Part shown: positions 42,343 through 50,428 of the stretch, one piece after another | How the letters are laid out: every line of letters begins with the position of its first letter | How positions within the stretch are numbered: the stretch's first letter is position 1 | NCBI RefSeq assembly: GCF_050313795.1 | Contig: NZ_JBNPMC010000024.1 | Location: 1 to 55,407 of the forward strand | Direction of reading: 5' to 3' | DNA from: CAMBRQ01 sp945870325 | GTDB taxonomy: Bacteria; Bacillota; Clostridia; Lachnospirales; Lachnospiraceae | DNA: 55,407 nt | The notes under the pieces: model-generated | What the model was told of the DNA's origin: nothing | The model's input: only the letters and a program-made list of their open reading frames with translations | Databases searched by the model: none | Translations under genes and position numbers: made by a program

Positions 42343-43386
42343 ATGAACTTAGGTGAAGTGATAAGGACATATAGAAAAGAGAAGCAGATGACACAGGAAG
42401 AGATGGCAGGATATCTAGGCGTGACAGCCCCTGCGGTGAATAAATGGGAGAAAGGAAACTCATTTCCAGACATATCGTTACTGGCACCGATAGCAAGGCT
42501 TCTGGGAATCAGTACAGACACGCTGTTGTCTTATGAAGAAGAATTAACGGATCGGGAGATCAACCAGATTACGGAGAAATGCTGTGCTATGATGAAGTCG
42601 GAAGATTATGACGCGGCATTTTCGTGGGCAAGTAGCAGACTGCAGGAATATCCAAGTTGTGAGAAACTGATTCTCACGCTTGCGAATATATTGGACGGAT
42701 ATCGAACAATTCTGGCAATAGATGAGCCGCAGAGATATGATGAGAAGATTCGGAGCCTATTTATCCGTTTGCTGTCAAGCAAGGATGATTCTATTGTACA
42801 GGCAGCAGCTCTATCATTATTCTATGATTCGCTTGGCAAAGAGGAATATGAAAATGCGCAGGAATATCTGAACCGGATTCCGGAACAGGGATTCAATCCC
42901 CGGAGGGGGCAGGCGCTTCTGATGCAGAGAAAGGGAGATACGGAAGAAGCCTACAGACTGTATGAGCAGCTGATTTTTCAGGCATATAGCGAGATAGGCA
43001 CATCGCTGGCAGGAATCTTTTCTATGGCGATTGCGGAAGAAGATATGGATAAAGCGGAATACATTCTGGAGAAGAAGAAACTGGCACAAGTTCTGGAGAT
43101 GGGAAGATATATGGAGACTTCTTATGAACTGGAACTGGCAATGTGTCGGAAAGATAGGGAAAAGACAATCGAAGTGCTTTCTAAAATGGTTCATAGTATC
43201 AGAGAGATGGATGAATATAAGAAGTCCAGATTGTATGAGCATATGCAGTTTCATGACGGGGGAATCGACCACATTGCGTTTGTGTTGAAGAAAGGGCTTC
43301 AGGAGGCTGAAGAGATGGGTTTTGTACGAGAGGATGCAAGATACCGGAAGATATTGGAAGAGTTAGACGGAATGGTTGGAGAATAG
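42343..43386 (+). CDS. XRE regulator with helical-repeat C-terminus
   Basis: 347 residues. Helix-turn-helix at 1-65 (MNLGEVIRTYRKEKQMTQEE, VTAPAVNKWEKGNSFPDISLL), then a long all-helical, TPR-like region (EYENAQEYLNRIPEQG, GDTEEAYRLYEQLI and others), a layout seen in peptide-responsive or quorum-type regulators as well as in common clostridial XRE proteins. GGAGG lies nine bases before the ATG. No target gene is obvious; it is not clearly linked to its neighbours. Confidence 0.85.
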   Translation: MNLGEVIRTYRKEKQMTQEEMAGYLGVTAPAVNKWEKGNSFPDISLLAPIARLLGISTDTLLSYEEELTDREINQITEKCCAMMKSEDYDAAFSWASSRLQEYPSCEKLILTLANILDGYRTILAIDEPQRYDEKIRSLFIRLLSSKDDSIVQAAALSLFYDSLGKEEYENAQEYLNRIPEQGFNPRRGQALLMQRKGDTEEAYRLYEQLIFQAYSEIGTSLAGIFSMAIAEEDMDKAEYILEKKKLAQVLEMGRYMETSYELELAMCRKDREKTIEVLSKMVHSIREMDEYKKSRLYEHMQFHDGGIDHIAFVLKKGLQEAEEMGFVREDARYRKILEELDGMVGE

Positions 43387-43499
43387 TAAGGTTGAGGAAG
43401 AAATATTACGATAGGTAAAAGAGACAGATTATATCTTTGAAGGTAGAGGCGAGATGTGCTGGAAATGTACATCCTGCCTCTTTTAAGGTGGTTCAGATG

Positions 43500-44150
43500 C
43501 TATTTTTTGTTTTTTCTCAGATATAATACAAGGGAATAGATGACAGGTATGCCAATTGCAGCAACAAGGCACACGGCAAGCATCCAGTTCCAGTGAAGCA
43601 ATGTATTGAGTATGAACAGGATTCCAATGATCACATACAGCCACCCTGCCAGGCGGTGCGTCCGATTCCAATTATCTTCATCCGACAGTGTCCAGGGAAT
43701 CTTAATTCCCACCGTAAAATTCTGGCGGCATTTTGGCAGATAATTCCCCATAATGATGAAGATTAATCCCATCAGCAGATTAACGAAGAGAGCGGAATTC
43801 ATCCAGACGCTGATCGGAGATCCCAATGCATAACCGTAGATTGCAGCAGCGCAGATGATAGAGCATAGCGGGCATATCCATATAATCAGGCGATACATCT
43901 TGCTGCTGATATGCTGGTGCTTCGGATCAATTGCAGTGGCAAATACGCAGATAAGATGCACTGCCAGCAGAAACAAAGGAAGCCCTAAGACGGCAAAAGT
44001 CCGGCTGCTCCAGCCATTTGCTTGGTTTTCAAAGTTAAAATGCGTTGCCATCTTTTCCGGCAGTTGATTCCAATTTAGAATGCCAAATAAGATTGGCAGC
44101 AGAGTTACAATGCAGGTTATCATTATCATGTTTCTATGTTTCTTAATCAT
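43500..44150 (-). CDS. SdpI family membrane protein
   Basis: 216 residues with six hydrophobic helices. The N-terminal third is DUF1648-like (NQLPEKMATHFNFENQANGWSS), and the later FTVGIKIPWTLSDEDNWNRTHRLAGW is the SdpI hallmark. SdpI of Bacillus subtilis gives immunity to the SdpC peptide and sequesters SdpR. No SdpC homologue is present, so here the pair probably protects against foreign peptides or serves envelope homeostasis. Its ATG overlaps the sdpR stop (ATGA), and GGAGGAAC precedes it. Confidence 0.88.
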   Translation of the reverse strand: MIKKHRNMIMITCIVTLLPILFGILNWNQLPEKMATHFNFENQANGWSSRTFAVLGLPLFLLAVHLICVFATAIDPKHQHISSKMYRLIIWICPLCSIICAAAIYGYALGSPISVWMNSALFVNLLMGLIFIIMGNYLPKCRQNFTVGIKIPWTLSDEDNWNRTHRLAGWLYVIIGILFILNTLLHWNWMLAVCLVAAIGIPVIYSLVLYLRKNKK

Positions 44151-44419
44151 TCTTGTGTTCCTCCTTTCAAATCGGAAAGCCATACCATAAGTTCCTCTAC
44201 CACAGAGGTATTTAGTTCATAATAGACGTAATTCTTGTATTTGGACTCATATACAAGATCGGCTTTTTTTAGAATGCTTAGGTGATAGGATATCGTTGCC
44301 CCTGTCATGTCAAAATGACTGCCAATCTCTCCGGCGGATAATTTCCCCTGCTTTAGTAGCGTTAGGATCTCGCGCCGGACGGGATCGGACAGGGCTTTAA
44401 AAGTCTGTCCAAAACTCAA
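44147..44419 (-). CDS. SdpR-like ArsR family repressor
   Basis: 90 residues, a compact ArsR-type winged helix: FKALSDPVRREILTLLKQGKLSAGEIGSHFDMTGATISYHLSIL. No metal-binding Cys cluster is seen, as in SdpR. The start is TTG, seven bases after AGGAGGG. It is coupled to sdpI and is expected to repress this operon through the two palindromes at its promoter. Confidence 0.88.
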   Translation of the reverse strand: MSFGQTFKALSDPVRREILTLLKQGKLSAGEIGSHFDMTGATISYHLSILKKADLVYESKYKNYVYYELNTSVVEELMVWLSDLKGGTQE

Positions 44420-44446
44420 TACACATCCCTCCTGATCTTTCTTTGG

Positions 44447-44524
44447 TATTTAGAAATATTTCTAAATAGATAATACATCAAAGACGCTTGGAAAGCAATA
44501 TCTATTTAGATTTTTTCTAAATAG
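44447..44524 (-). promoter_or_regulatory. sdpRI promoter flanked by two palindromic operators
   Basis: Minus strand: TTGCTT (44498-44493), 17-base spacer, TATTAT (44475-44470). A perfect 22-bp palindrome, TATTTAGAAA plus its complement (44447-44468), covers the transcription start, and CTATTTAGA-N5-TCTAAATAG (44502-44524) lies just upstream of the -35 box. Matching half-sites imply one regulator, most likely SdpR. Confidence 0.8.
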
Positions 44525-44536
44525 AATGCGGATATA

Positions 44537-44581
44537 AAAAATCCTTGCAAACCTGTTAATTATGGAAATGCAAGGATTTTT
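44537..44581. terminator. Bidirectional terminator left of the invertible segment
   Basis: AAAAATCCTTGCA and TGCAAGGATTTTT form a perfect 13-bp stem with T runs in both directions. It would stop leftward transcription coming out of the invertible segment before it reaches sdpRI. Confidence 0.85.
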
Positions 44582-44691
44582 ATACATTATAATTATAGAA
44601 CAGATTTAACAGAAATAATTAATGAAAATGATAGGAATAAACTACTCCGGTTTTATTTTCGTATTCCAAATTAATCTACTTTAGTTCTTAT

Positions 44692-44708
44692 AGTAGAGCA
44701 CTATATGA
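44692..44708 (+). repeat. Left inverted repeat of the switch
   Basis: AGTAGAGCACTATATGA. With one mismatch the match to the right repeat extends outward through TCTTA. Confidence 0.9.
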
Positions 44709-44748
44709 GTAGCCAAATGGTATCGCTCAAACCTATTGCTCCTCTTTA

Positions 44749-44776
44749 ATCATACCATAATTTGTGACATTGTCAA
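44749..44776 (-). promoter_or_regulatory. Outward promoter inside the invertible segment
   Basis: Minus strand: perfect TTGACA (44776-44771), 16-base spacer, TATGAT (44754-44749). The -10 box is 41 bases from the left repeat. Currently it fires toward the terminator at 44537-44581; after inversion it would drive the unit starting at 46150. Confidence 0.75.
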
Positions 44777-44905
44777 CTGAATAAACGGCTAATTTCTTCT
44801 TTTTGCAGAACCTAATTTTAAAACAAAAAATTTATTTGTGGTCAATATATTGGTCATGATAGTTTCTACCATAAAAACAAAAATATAAAAAGAAAGGATT
44901 TGATA

Positions 44906-46078
44906 ATGATGGGAAGACGTGGCGAAAATATTAGAAAAAGAAAGGATGGTCGCTGGGAAGCGCGAATACTCTGTAGTTATAATTCCGATGGAAAAGCCAA
45001 GTATCATTCGCTTTATGGCAAATCATATTTGGAAGTAAAAGAAAAACGAAACAAATTACTCGGAAATCAAATGGCAGTTTATGAGAAAAGTATTTATAAG
45101 AGCAACCAAAAAGTTACCTTTGGTTGCATAATGACTGAATGGCTAGATATCCGGAAAGATTCAGTGAAAGAATCAACTTACGCACATTATGTTAATCTGG
45201 TAGAAAAGCACATTCTTCCAGAACTCGGGGAATTATATTTATCTGCGGTAACATCAGGCATTATTGACACTTTTCTAAGAAATAAGTTACACAGCGGAAG
45301 ACTAGACGGCAAAGGTGGTCTCTCTCCGAAAACAGTTGCTGACATTCGCTCTATTTTGCTTCTTGGATTAGAATATGCGAAACAGCAACAGTATCCCTGT
45401 ATTGTAAATAATAAAGTGTTTTATCCCAAAAGCCAACAGCCAAACATCAAAGTTCTCACAAGAGAAGAGCAGGTCAAATTAGAAAAGGTGCTATTCCAAC
45501 ATCCTGAGCCGTTAGAATTAGGAATTATTACAACTTTGTACGGGGGATTGCGAATTGGTGAAATATGTGCTCTTCAATGGAAGGATTTTGATTTCGAAAG
45601 CGGGATAGTAAGTATTAATAAAACAATAATTCGTATTCAGGATTTGTCTCCTGGTGCTTCCAGAAAAACCAAAATTTTGATTGATTGTCCCAAGACAGAG
45701 CAGTCCAATCGCATTATCCCTTTGCCCACTTTTATTTTTAATTTTTTGAAAAAATATCAAATGGGTCCAGAGATATATGTGCTCACAGGAACAAAAACGT
45801 ATCTAGAACCTCGTGTGTGTTTGGAAAAATATAAGAAGATTCTTGTTAAGGCCGATTTACCGTCATTTTCCTTTCATGCTTTGCGTCATACATTTGCCAC
45901 ACGTTGTGTAGAAAGTGGATTTGACACAAAATCTTTAAGTGAAATTCTAGGACACGCTAATGTAAATACAACATTGCAAAGATATGTCCATCCTTCTATT
46001 GAGTTAAAGAAAGAACAAATGGAACGATTAGAACAGATTACAATTCGGGGTCAGAATAATGGTCATAAGAATATTTAA
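44906..46078 (+). CDS. Tyrosine recombinase/integrase
   Basis: 390 residues. An AP2-like arm-binding start (ENIRKRKDGRWEARILC), a SAM-like core-binding domain (about 70-170), and the catalytic domain with Arg in GGLRIGE, HALRHTFA, the GHANVNTT motif and the nucleophile Tyr in LQRYVHPS. All catalytic residues are present, so it should be active. It resembles conjugative-transposon-type integrases, but no excisionase, transfer gene or att-like direct repeats accompany it; instead inverted repeats enclose it, pointing to DNA inversion. AAAGGA precedes the ATG by seven bases. Confidence 0.92.
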   Translation: MMGRRGENIRKRKDGRWEARILCSYNSDGKAKYHSLYGKSYLEVKEKRNKLLGNQMAVYEKSIYKSNQKVTFGCIMTEWLDIRKDSVKESTYAHYVNLVEKHILPELGELYLSAVTSGIIDTFLRNKLHSGRLDGKGGLSPKTVADIRSILLLGLEYAKQQQYPCIVNNKVFYPKSQQPNIKVLTREEQVKLEKVLFQHPEPLELGIITTLYGGLRIGEICALQWKDFDFESGIVSINKTIIRIQDLSPGASRKTKILIDCPKTEQSNRIIPLPTFIFNFLKKYQMGPEIYVLTGTKTYLEPRVCLEKYKKILVKADLPSFSFHALRHTFATRCVESGFDTKSLSEILGHANVNTTLQRYVHPSIELKKEQMERLEQITIRGQNNGHKNI

Positions 46079-46110
46079 TCCTTAAAAATCAGGCTATTTG
46101 TTGTTGTTTT

Positions 46111-46127
46111 TCATATAGTGCTCTACT
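46111..46127 (-). repeat. Right inverted repeat of the switch
   Basis: TCATATAGTGCTCTACT, the exact reverse complement of the left repeat. It lies 32 bases after the recombinase stop and 22 bases before the small ORF. Confidence 0.9.
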
Positions 46128-46149
46128 TTAAGAGTAAAGGGGGATCAGT

Positions 46150-46314
46150 TTGGAACGTCAAAAGAAAACATGGGTCTCTCCTCCTTGTCAATTCCATCCG
46201 GTCGGTTCTGCGGAATATAATCGGCTCATAGCATTGATGGAAGCAGAAGAGGGATTGGATGTTAAGAGCAAAAGGAGAAATTCAGAAACAAAATGCGAAT
46301 CTGCAATTCAATAA
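46150..46314 (+). CDS. Small 54-residue protein at the head of the switched unit
   Basis: A frame beginning with TTG after a strong GGGGGAT ribosome site: MERQKKTWVSPPCQFHPVGS, then AEYNRLIALMEAEEG and a basic tail. No family is recognised and there is no membrane segment. It is the first reading frame outside the right inverted repeat, so a flipped promoter would transcribe it first, with a leader of about 75 bases. It could be a small regulator, a leader, or another peptide substrate. Confidence 0.5.
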   Translation: MERQKKTWVSPPCQFHPVGSAEYNRLIALMEAEEGLDVKSKRRNSETKCESAIQ

Positions 46315-46392
46315 CTATTATATGTCAGAAAACGAGTAATTATTCATAATTTTATTGCAGTCGTATATAAAATGATATTAAGGAGGTAGATG

Positions 46393-49038
46393 ATGAAAAA
46401 GAAATTAAAACAACTGGCATCTGTGTTAATTGCGTTGGCTCTGTTAGTCACAGTAATTCCTGCGACAGCATTGGCAGACGATTATCCTGTGAATTACATA
46501 ACTTATCATGAACTTCGCGTGCCAGTAGGCTATAGTGGGGAAATGGAATTTAACTTTGCGTATAATAATGCAAATTATCAAATGCGAAATATACAATGCT
46601 CAAGTGATAATGCTGGCATCGCCAATGCTAACTATAGAATGGAGGATAATAACTACACAGCAGTTGTAACAATCTCTGGTGTGTCGGAGGGCACGACGGA
46701 AGTCGATCTTGTTTATACGGTGGGTCGAAATTTGGTAAAAGGTGAAGCTATTACTGTAACGGTATACACTCCTCCTGTAATGAAACTGGATGTTGGTGGG
46801 CAGGATGACTTTATCAGTCAGATATATTATGAAAACACTCCTTTTGACGCAGGGTATATTACCATGTCCGAAGATCCTCATGTGATTGATGGTGCCGGGA
46901 ACATTTCCGTAAGTACCTATAACAATAGTGATAGGTACAACATTAATTACGGAGGAACTGCTTCTGTTGCTTATACGGTGACCGGTACTCAGGAGGGGGC
47001 TGGCAATGTCAAGTCTGAATATGGTTTTTATGCAACCGATTCTAACGGCTTTACGGAGTTGCATATGTTTGTTGATGTATTGAATGTTGAAGTGGCTCCG
47101 AACATTATTTGCCATGAACTGCGTGTACCTGTTGGTTACAATGGTGAGATTGATCTCACCTGTTTCGAGGGTGATGGATATTTAACGCCATCTAATCTGA
47201 CTGCTACAAGTGCAGACACAGGAACTGCGTCTGTCACATCCGAGGTCACAACCGTTGAAGGTATTCCGGCTGCGGCAGTGACAATCGAAGGTGAAAAGGT
47301 TGGTAATACACAGGTAACTGCCGAATATGATGTAACAGATTCCAACGGTGCACGAAGACATCGTACAGAAATCATTAACGTGGAAGTTTATGACGCCCCT
47401 GTTATGGAACTTGAAATCAATGGCAGTGATGAGTTCGTAAGCCAACTTTATTATGAGAATTCTCCTATTGGTGCTGATGAGATTTATTTTGGTGAAGAAC
47501 CCCATGTGCTTGGTGACGAGGGTGTCATCTCCATTGATCATTATGCTGATAACCAGGCATACAACATTACATATGAAGGTACTGGATCTGTCGGCTTTTC
47601 AGTAATTGGTAATAAGGCGGGAAAGGATACTGTGAAGTCGGAATATGCTTTTTATGAGAATGATGCTAGTGGCAATCAGACGATTCATATGTTTGTTGAT
47701 GTACTGAATGTTACTGTTAAGAAGCCGGAAACATTTACGCTCGTTCATTCTTCTGATGGGACGAAAGAAGATTTGTCAATAGAGGAATATTGCTTTCCAG
47801 ATTATGTGAAGGAAGGGTATCTTTACGGGGGCTTCTATAAAGATGCAGAATTGACACAGCCTTATACAGAGGAAGAACTCGATGAACCTGGCATCTTTAC
47901 TCCCGAAGCTGGTACAACAATTTATCTAAAAGAAGTAAGTGAAGATTATCTTGGTATTAAGAGTGTATATACAACCACCAACAGAAATAATATGACAGGT
48001 ACCGGAGAATTATATTCTGTATTCCTTTATACAGCTGTCGATAATAAAAATTACCAGGAAGTCGGATTTGTACTGGATGGAGATTTTGATCATCTGGCGG
48101 GCAGTAAGACTGTTTACAGTGGATGTAAAATTACTGAATTTGGAACTAATAAAACAGTAGCGAATTATGGTTTGAAAGATATTTTTAAAACATTGAATCA
48201 AGGATATTTGGGAGTTCATGAAATAAAAACTCTGCAGGATGGAGATACGCTTGAGGTTTGTCCATATTGGATTACGCCCGATGGTGTGATGGTACATGGA
48301 TTGAAGGATCGGACTCTTACAGTTGAAACGGAAAGTGATAAGAAGAAAGTTACTGCTGTAGATAGTGAATGCACTAATAGGGGTGGCGATATTATGTCAC
48401 TGGACAGAGTATTCAGTACGTTTAGTTTAGATGTGCAAGACTGCTATGTAACACAGCCAGAGAATGAAAAGGTGAAAATTACCAAAGTAGAGGGTGATTC
48501 TTTCTCTATTCAGGATGTTACCGAACCTAATATGTCTGGCAAAGTGACTTGTGAAGAGAAAGAAGGGCAGATTTTCGCGGGCTGGTATACAGATGATAAG
48601 TTCGCTGCTCCTGCTGATTTTAGTAATGTGACAGAAGATATGACTGTATATGCAAAATATATTTCCAGCGATTATTTAGCAGTAAAGATACAAGAAGTAA
48701 AATCTCGTGGCATCGTAACCCAGATAAAAACATTTACTGCCGTGGACGGTAAGAAGAATTATGCAGAAATTGGATTTATGTACAATGTTGCGGGAAATGC
48801 CTCCAATGTAATTGCTACAAAGACTACAACCAAAATCGGAGGAAAGAACGCCGCTCAGTTATTTGGTGAAAATGTCGAAAGTTCTGCACCTTTATATTAT
48901 AATAATCTGAATGTTGAGGGCTTAGAAAAGGGCAGTGAAATTACGATTACCCCATACTGGATAACAAAGGATGGGACAACTGTAACCGGTCCGGCCAGAT
49001 CGTTTATCTATCAGACGAAAAGTGTAACTGTTAAATAG
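46393..49038 (+). CDS. Repeat-rich secreted protein
   Basis: 881 residues. Signal peptide (about 1-28, ending ATALAD). Two homologous units of about 200 residues follow, each opening with HELRVPVGY and containing DDFISQIYYEN/DEFVSQLYYEN, EDPHVI/EEPHVL and a VKSEY...MHMFVDVLNV-like end. Then come two units made of an InlB/Listeria-Bacteroides-like beta segment (GGFYKDAEL; FAGWYTDDKFAAP) plus a beta-rich domain with GFV/GFM, KTVY and PYWIT(P/K)DG. No sortase motif or membrane tail is seen, so it is probably released or held non-covalently. AGGAGG precedes two adjacent ATGs; the second has better spacing. An adhesion or peptide-presenting role is inference. Confidence 0.8.
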   Translation: MKKKLKQLASVLIALALLVTVIPATALADDYPVNYITYHELRVPVGYSGEMEFNFAYNNANYQMRNIQCSSDNAGIANANYRMEDNNYTAVVTISGVSEGTTEVDLVYTVGRNLVKGEAITVTVYTPPVMKLDVGGQDDFISQIYYENTPFDAGYITMSEDPHVIDGAGNISVSTYNNSDRYNINYGGTASVAYTVTGTQEGAGNVKSEYGFYATDSNGFTELHMFVDVLNVEVAPNIICHELRVPVGYNGEIDLTCFEGDGYLTPSNLTATSADTGTASVTSEVTTVEGIPAAAVTIEGEKVGNTQVTAEYDVTDSNGARRHRTEIINVEVYDAPVMELEINGSDEFVSQLYYENSPIGADEIYFGEEPHVLGDEGVISIDHYADNQAYNITYEGTGSVGFSVIGNKAGKDTVKSEYAFYENDASGNQTIHMFVDVLNVTVKKPETFTLVHSSDGTKEDLSIEEYCFPDYVKEGYLYGGFYKDAELTQPYTEEELDEPGIFTPEAGTTIYLKEVSEDYLGIKSVYTTTNRNNMTGTGELYSVFLYTAVDNKNYQEVGFVLDGDFDHLAGSKTVYSGCKITEFGTNKTVANYGLKDIFKTLNQGYLGVHEIKTLQDGDTLEVCPYWITPDGVMVHGLKDRTLTVETESDKKKVTAVDSECTNRGGDIMSLDRVFSTFSLDVQDCYVTQPENEKVKITKVEGDSFSIQDVTEPNMSGKVTCEEKEGQIFAGWYTDDKFAAPADFSNVTEDMTVYAKYISSDYLAVKIQEVKSRGIVTQIKTFTAVDGKKNYAEIGFMYNVAGNASNVIATKTTTKIGGKNAAQLFGENVESSAPLYYNNLNVEGLEKGSEITITPYWITKDGTTVTGPARSFIYQTKSVTVK

Positions 49039-49057
49039 CAAGAAGGGAGAGAAAATC

Positions 49058-49246
49058 ATGGCTTATTATGATCCAACGTTGGTTATACCTGGCGAGCCGT
49101 TTCCAGGGATAGTGCCGAGCGGCGGTGGTGTGTCCGAGCCTTTCAGTCTGCGTGGTGGGTATACATACATCCCATTATCTGACGGACGAACGGCTGTTGT
49201 AGATGAGAATGGCATTGTTCTTGAAGTGGGTTATATCGAAGACTAG
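49058..49246 (+). CDS. 62-residue candidate modified peptide
   Basis: A Gly/Pro-rich start (IPGEPFPGIVPSGGG), a middle with Ser/Thr and aromatic residues (PFSLRGGYTYIPLSDG) and an acidic tail ending GYIED. There is no Cys and no signal peptide. AAGGGAGAG provides a ribosome site, and the gene lies between the secreted protein and an HPr-kinase-like gene whose ATG follows one base after its stop. That position is where precursor peptides are found in RRE-containing RiPP clusters. The precursor role is inference; no known family was recognised. Confidence 0.6.
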   Translation: MAYYDPTLVIPGEPFPGIVPSGGGVSEPFSLRGGYTYIPLSDGRTAVVDENGIVLEVGYIED

Positions 49247-49247
49247 T

Positions 49248-49988
49248 ATGGAATCGACGATTGTATGTTTGGCAGGAATTCCGCTGCAGATTGATTTTTT
49301 AGATAGTCAGGCAAAAAAATACTTTGATTCATATCTTGATCTTACGTCTAAGCCTCTTGCACGGATTGGATTATCTCAAGAAGAATTCAAGATATTCCGA
49401 ACATGTTATGATAAGAAATTGCCGGATCATTATGTAGAATATTGCGAATTGGTAAGCAAGGCTTCGACTGCGTTACTTCCTTATGGACGCTGTATATTTC
49501 ATTCTACAGCGTTCCTGTGGGAAGATAAAGCATATTTATTTACGGCTCCCAGTGGAACTGGGAAAACAACTCAATATTTACATTGGAAATATTTGTATAG
49601 AGATAAAGTATCTATATTAAATGGAGATAAGCCTATATTAGAGTTGACACCGACAGGAGAATTTTACATTCATTCTTCTCCGTGGAAGGGAAAAGAGGGA
49701 TTCGGGAGAAATACTTCTGCACCGTTGGCTGGGATTGTTTTCTTGGAGCAGGGGTATAAGAATTCAATTCGTCTTCTTCATCCTCAGGAAATAGTATTGC
49801 CTTTTCTTTATCAGTTTCTTATAGATGCACAAACGATTGAAGAACTTCGAATGCTTCTTAGGATGGAAGAAGCAGTGCTGTTACATACCCCTATCTGGAA
49901 ATTAACGAATCTTGGAGATGTTGCTTCAGCCAGATTATGCCATGATACTATTAAACAATATCAGACCAATAGGAGTAAGTTCTTATGA
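49248..49988 (+). CDS. HPr-kinase-like ATPase
   Basis: 246 residues. A Walker-type loop APSGTGKTT (about 100-108) follows ECHSTAFL-like sequence (CIFHSTAFLWEDKAYLFT), and the later ILNGDKPIL and SSPWKGKEGFGRN fit the HPr-kinase/PEPCK-like fold seen in RiPP clusters such as that of paeninodin, where the enzyme phosphorylates the precursor peptide. It is too short and divergent to be the HPr kinase of carbon control. Its start is one base from the peptide gene stop and its stop overlaps the PqqD-like start, so the three are translated together. Confidence 0.8.
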   Translation: MESTIVCLAGIPLQIDFLDSQAKKYFDSYLDLTSKPLARIGLSQEEFKIFRTCYDKKLPDHYVEYCELVSKASTALLPYGRCIFHSTAFLWEDKAYLFTAPSGTGKTTQYLHWKYLYRDKVSILNGDKPILELTPTGEFYIHSSPWKGKEGFGRNTSAPLAGIVFLEQGYKNSIRLLHPQEIVLPFLYQFLIDAQTIEELRMLLRMEEAVLLHTPIWKLTNLGDVASARLCHDTIKQYQTNRSKFL

Positions 49989-50275
49989 AATTAAACTTAG
50001 CAGCAAGAAAAGGAATTCTTTTGGAAAAGGTGTGTGGAAAGTATCTTTTGGTTGCTACTCGCATGGAACATGAATATTGTCCTTATGGAAGCCTTCTTAA
50101 TGAGACAGCAGCATATTATTGGAATGTATTATGTGAAACCCAAGATGTGGAAGAGATTGTAAGTAGGGCAGCGGTTCATTTTAATGTTCCGCAGGAACTT
50201 GTACGCTTGGATTTCCTACGGTTTGTCGAGTGTATGAAAGAACAGGGATATCTTTACGAATCTGGATTAGAATGA
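49985..50275 (+). CDS. PqqD-like RRE protein
   Basis: 96 residues with the PqqD pattern: a short beta region (GILLEKVCGKYLLVA), LLNETAAYYWNVL in place of the usual LN-xT-xx-W, and helical EEIVSRAAVHFNVPQELVRLDFLRFVECMKEQGYL. PqqD domains (RiPP recognition elements) bind a leader peptide and hand it to a modifying enzyme. The ATGA overlap with the HPr-kinase-like gene points to a two-protein modification complex acting on the adjacent 62-residue peptide (inference). Confidence 0.85.
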   Translation: MKLNLAARKGILLEKVCGKYLLVATRMEHEYCPYGSLLNETAAYYWNVLCETQDVEEIVSRAAVHFNVPQELVRLDFLRFVECMKEQGYLYESGLE

Positions 50276-50333
50276 AGTATCCTGTAATTGCGATATTTTA
50301 TTGTTGACTAGAATTTTCATGGAAATTATCACG

Positions 50334-50368
50334 ACACTGTGATTATTGTATAATTGCAGTGTTTTTTT
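50334..50368 (+). terminator. Terminator of the peptide unit
   Basis: ACACTG plus a seven-pair AT/GT inner stem closes against CAGTGT, followed by six T. Confidence 0.85.
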
Positions 50369-50428
50369 GATGCTTGTATAATGAAAATATGAAAAAATAC
50401 AGAATAATCATAGAATCAGGGGTATACA

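Larger units (their letters stand above)
44692..46127. mobile_element. Invertible DNA segment (inverton) carrying its recombinase
   Basis: The segment is bounded by perfect 17-bp inverted repeats and contains a single gene, a tyrosine recombinase, plus a strong outward-facing promoter beside the left repeat. This is the architecture of a site-specific DNA inversion switch. In the orientation seen, the outward promoter points left, away from the secreted-protein/peptide genes; after inversion it would point right, into them. Inversion itself is inferred, not shown. Confidence 0.75.

Noticed and set aside
44906..46078. Integrase of an integrated conjugative element or prophage
   Set aside because: No transfer, replication, excisionase or phage genes follow, and the recombinase is bounded by inverted rather than direct repeats.
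49058..50275. Classical lasso-peptide cluster
   Set aside because: Only the PqqD-like and HPr-kinase-like parts are present; no transglutaminase-like B2 protease or asparagine-synthetase-like cyclase is encoded in the window.
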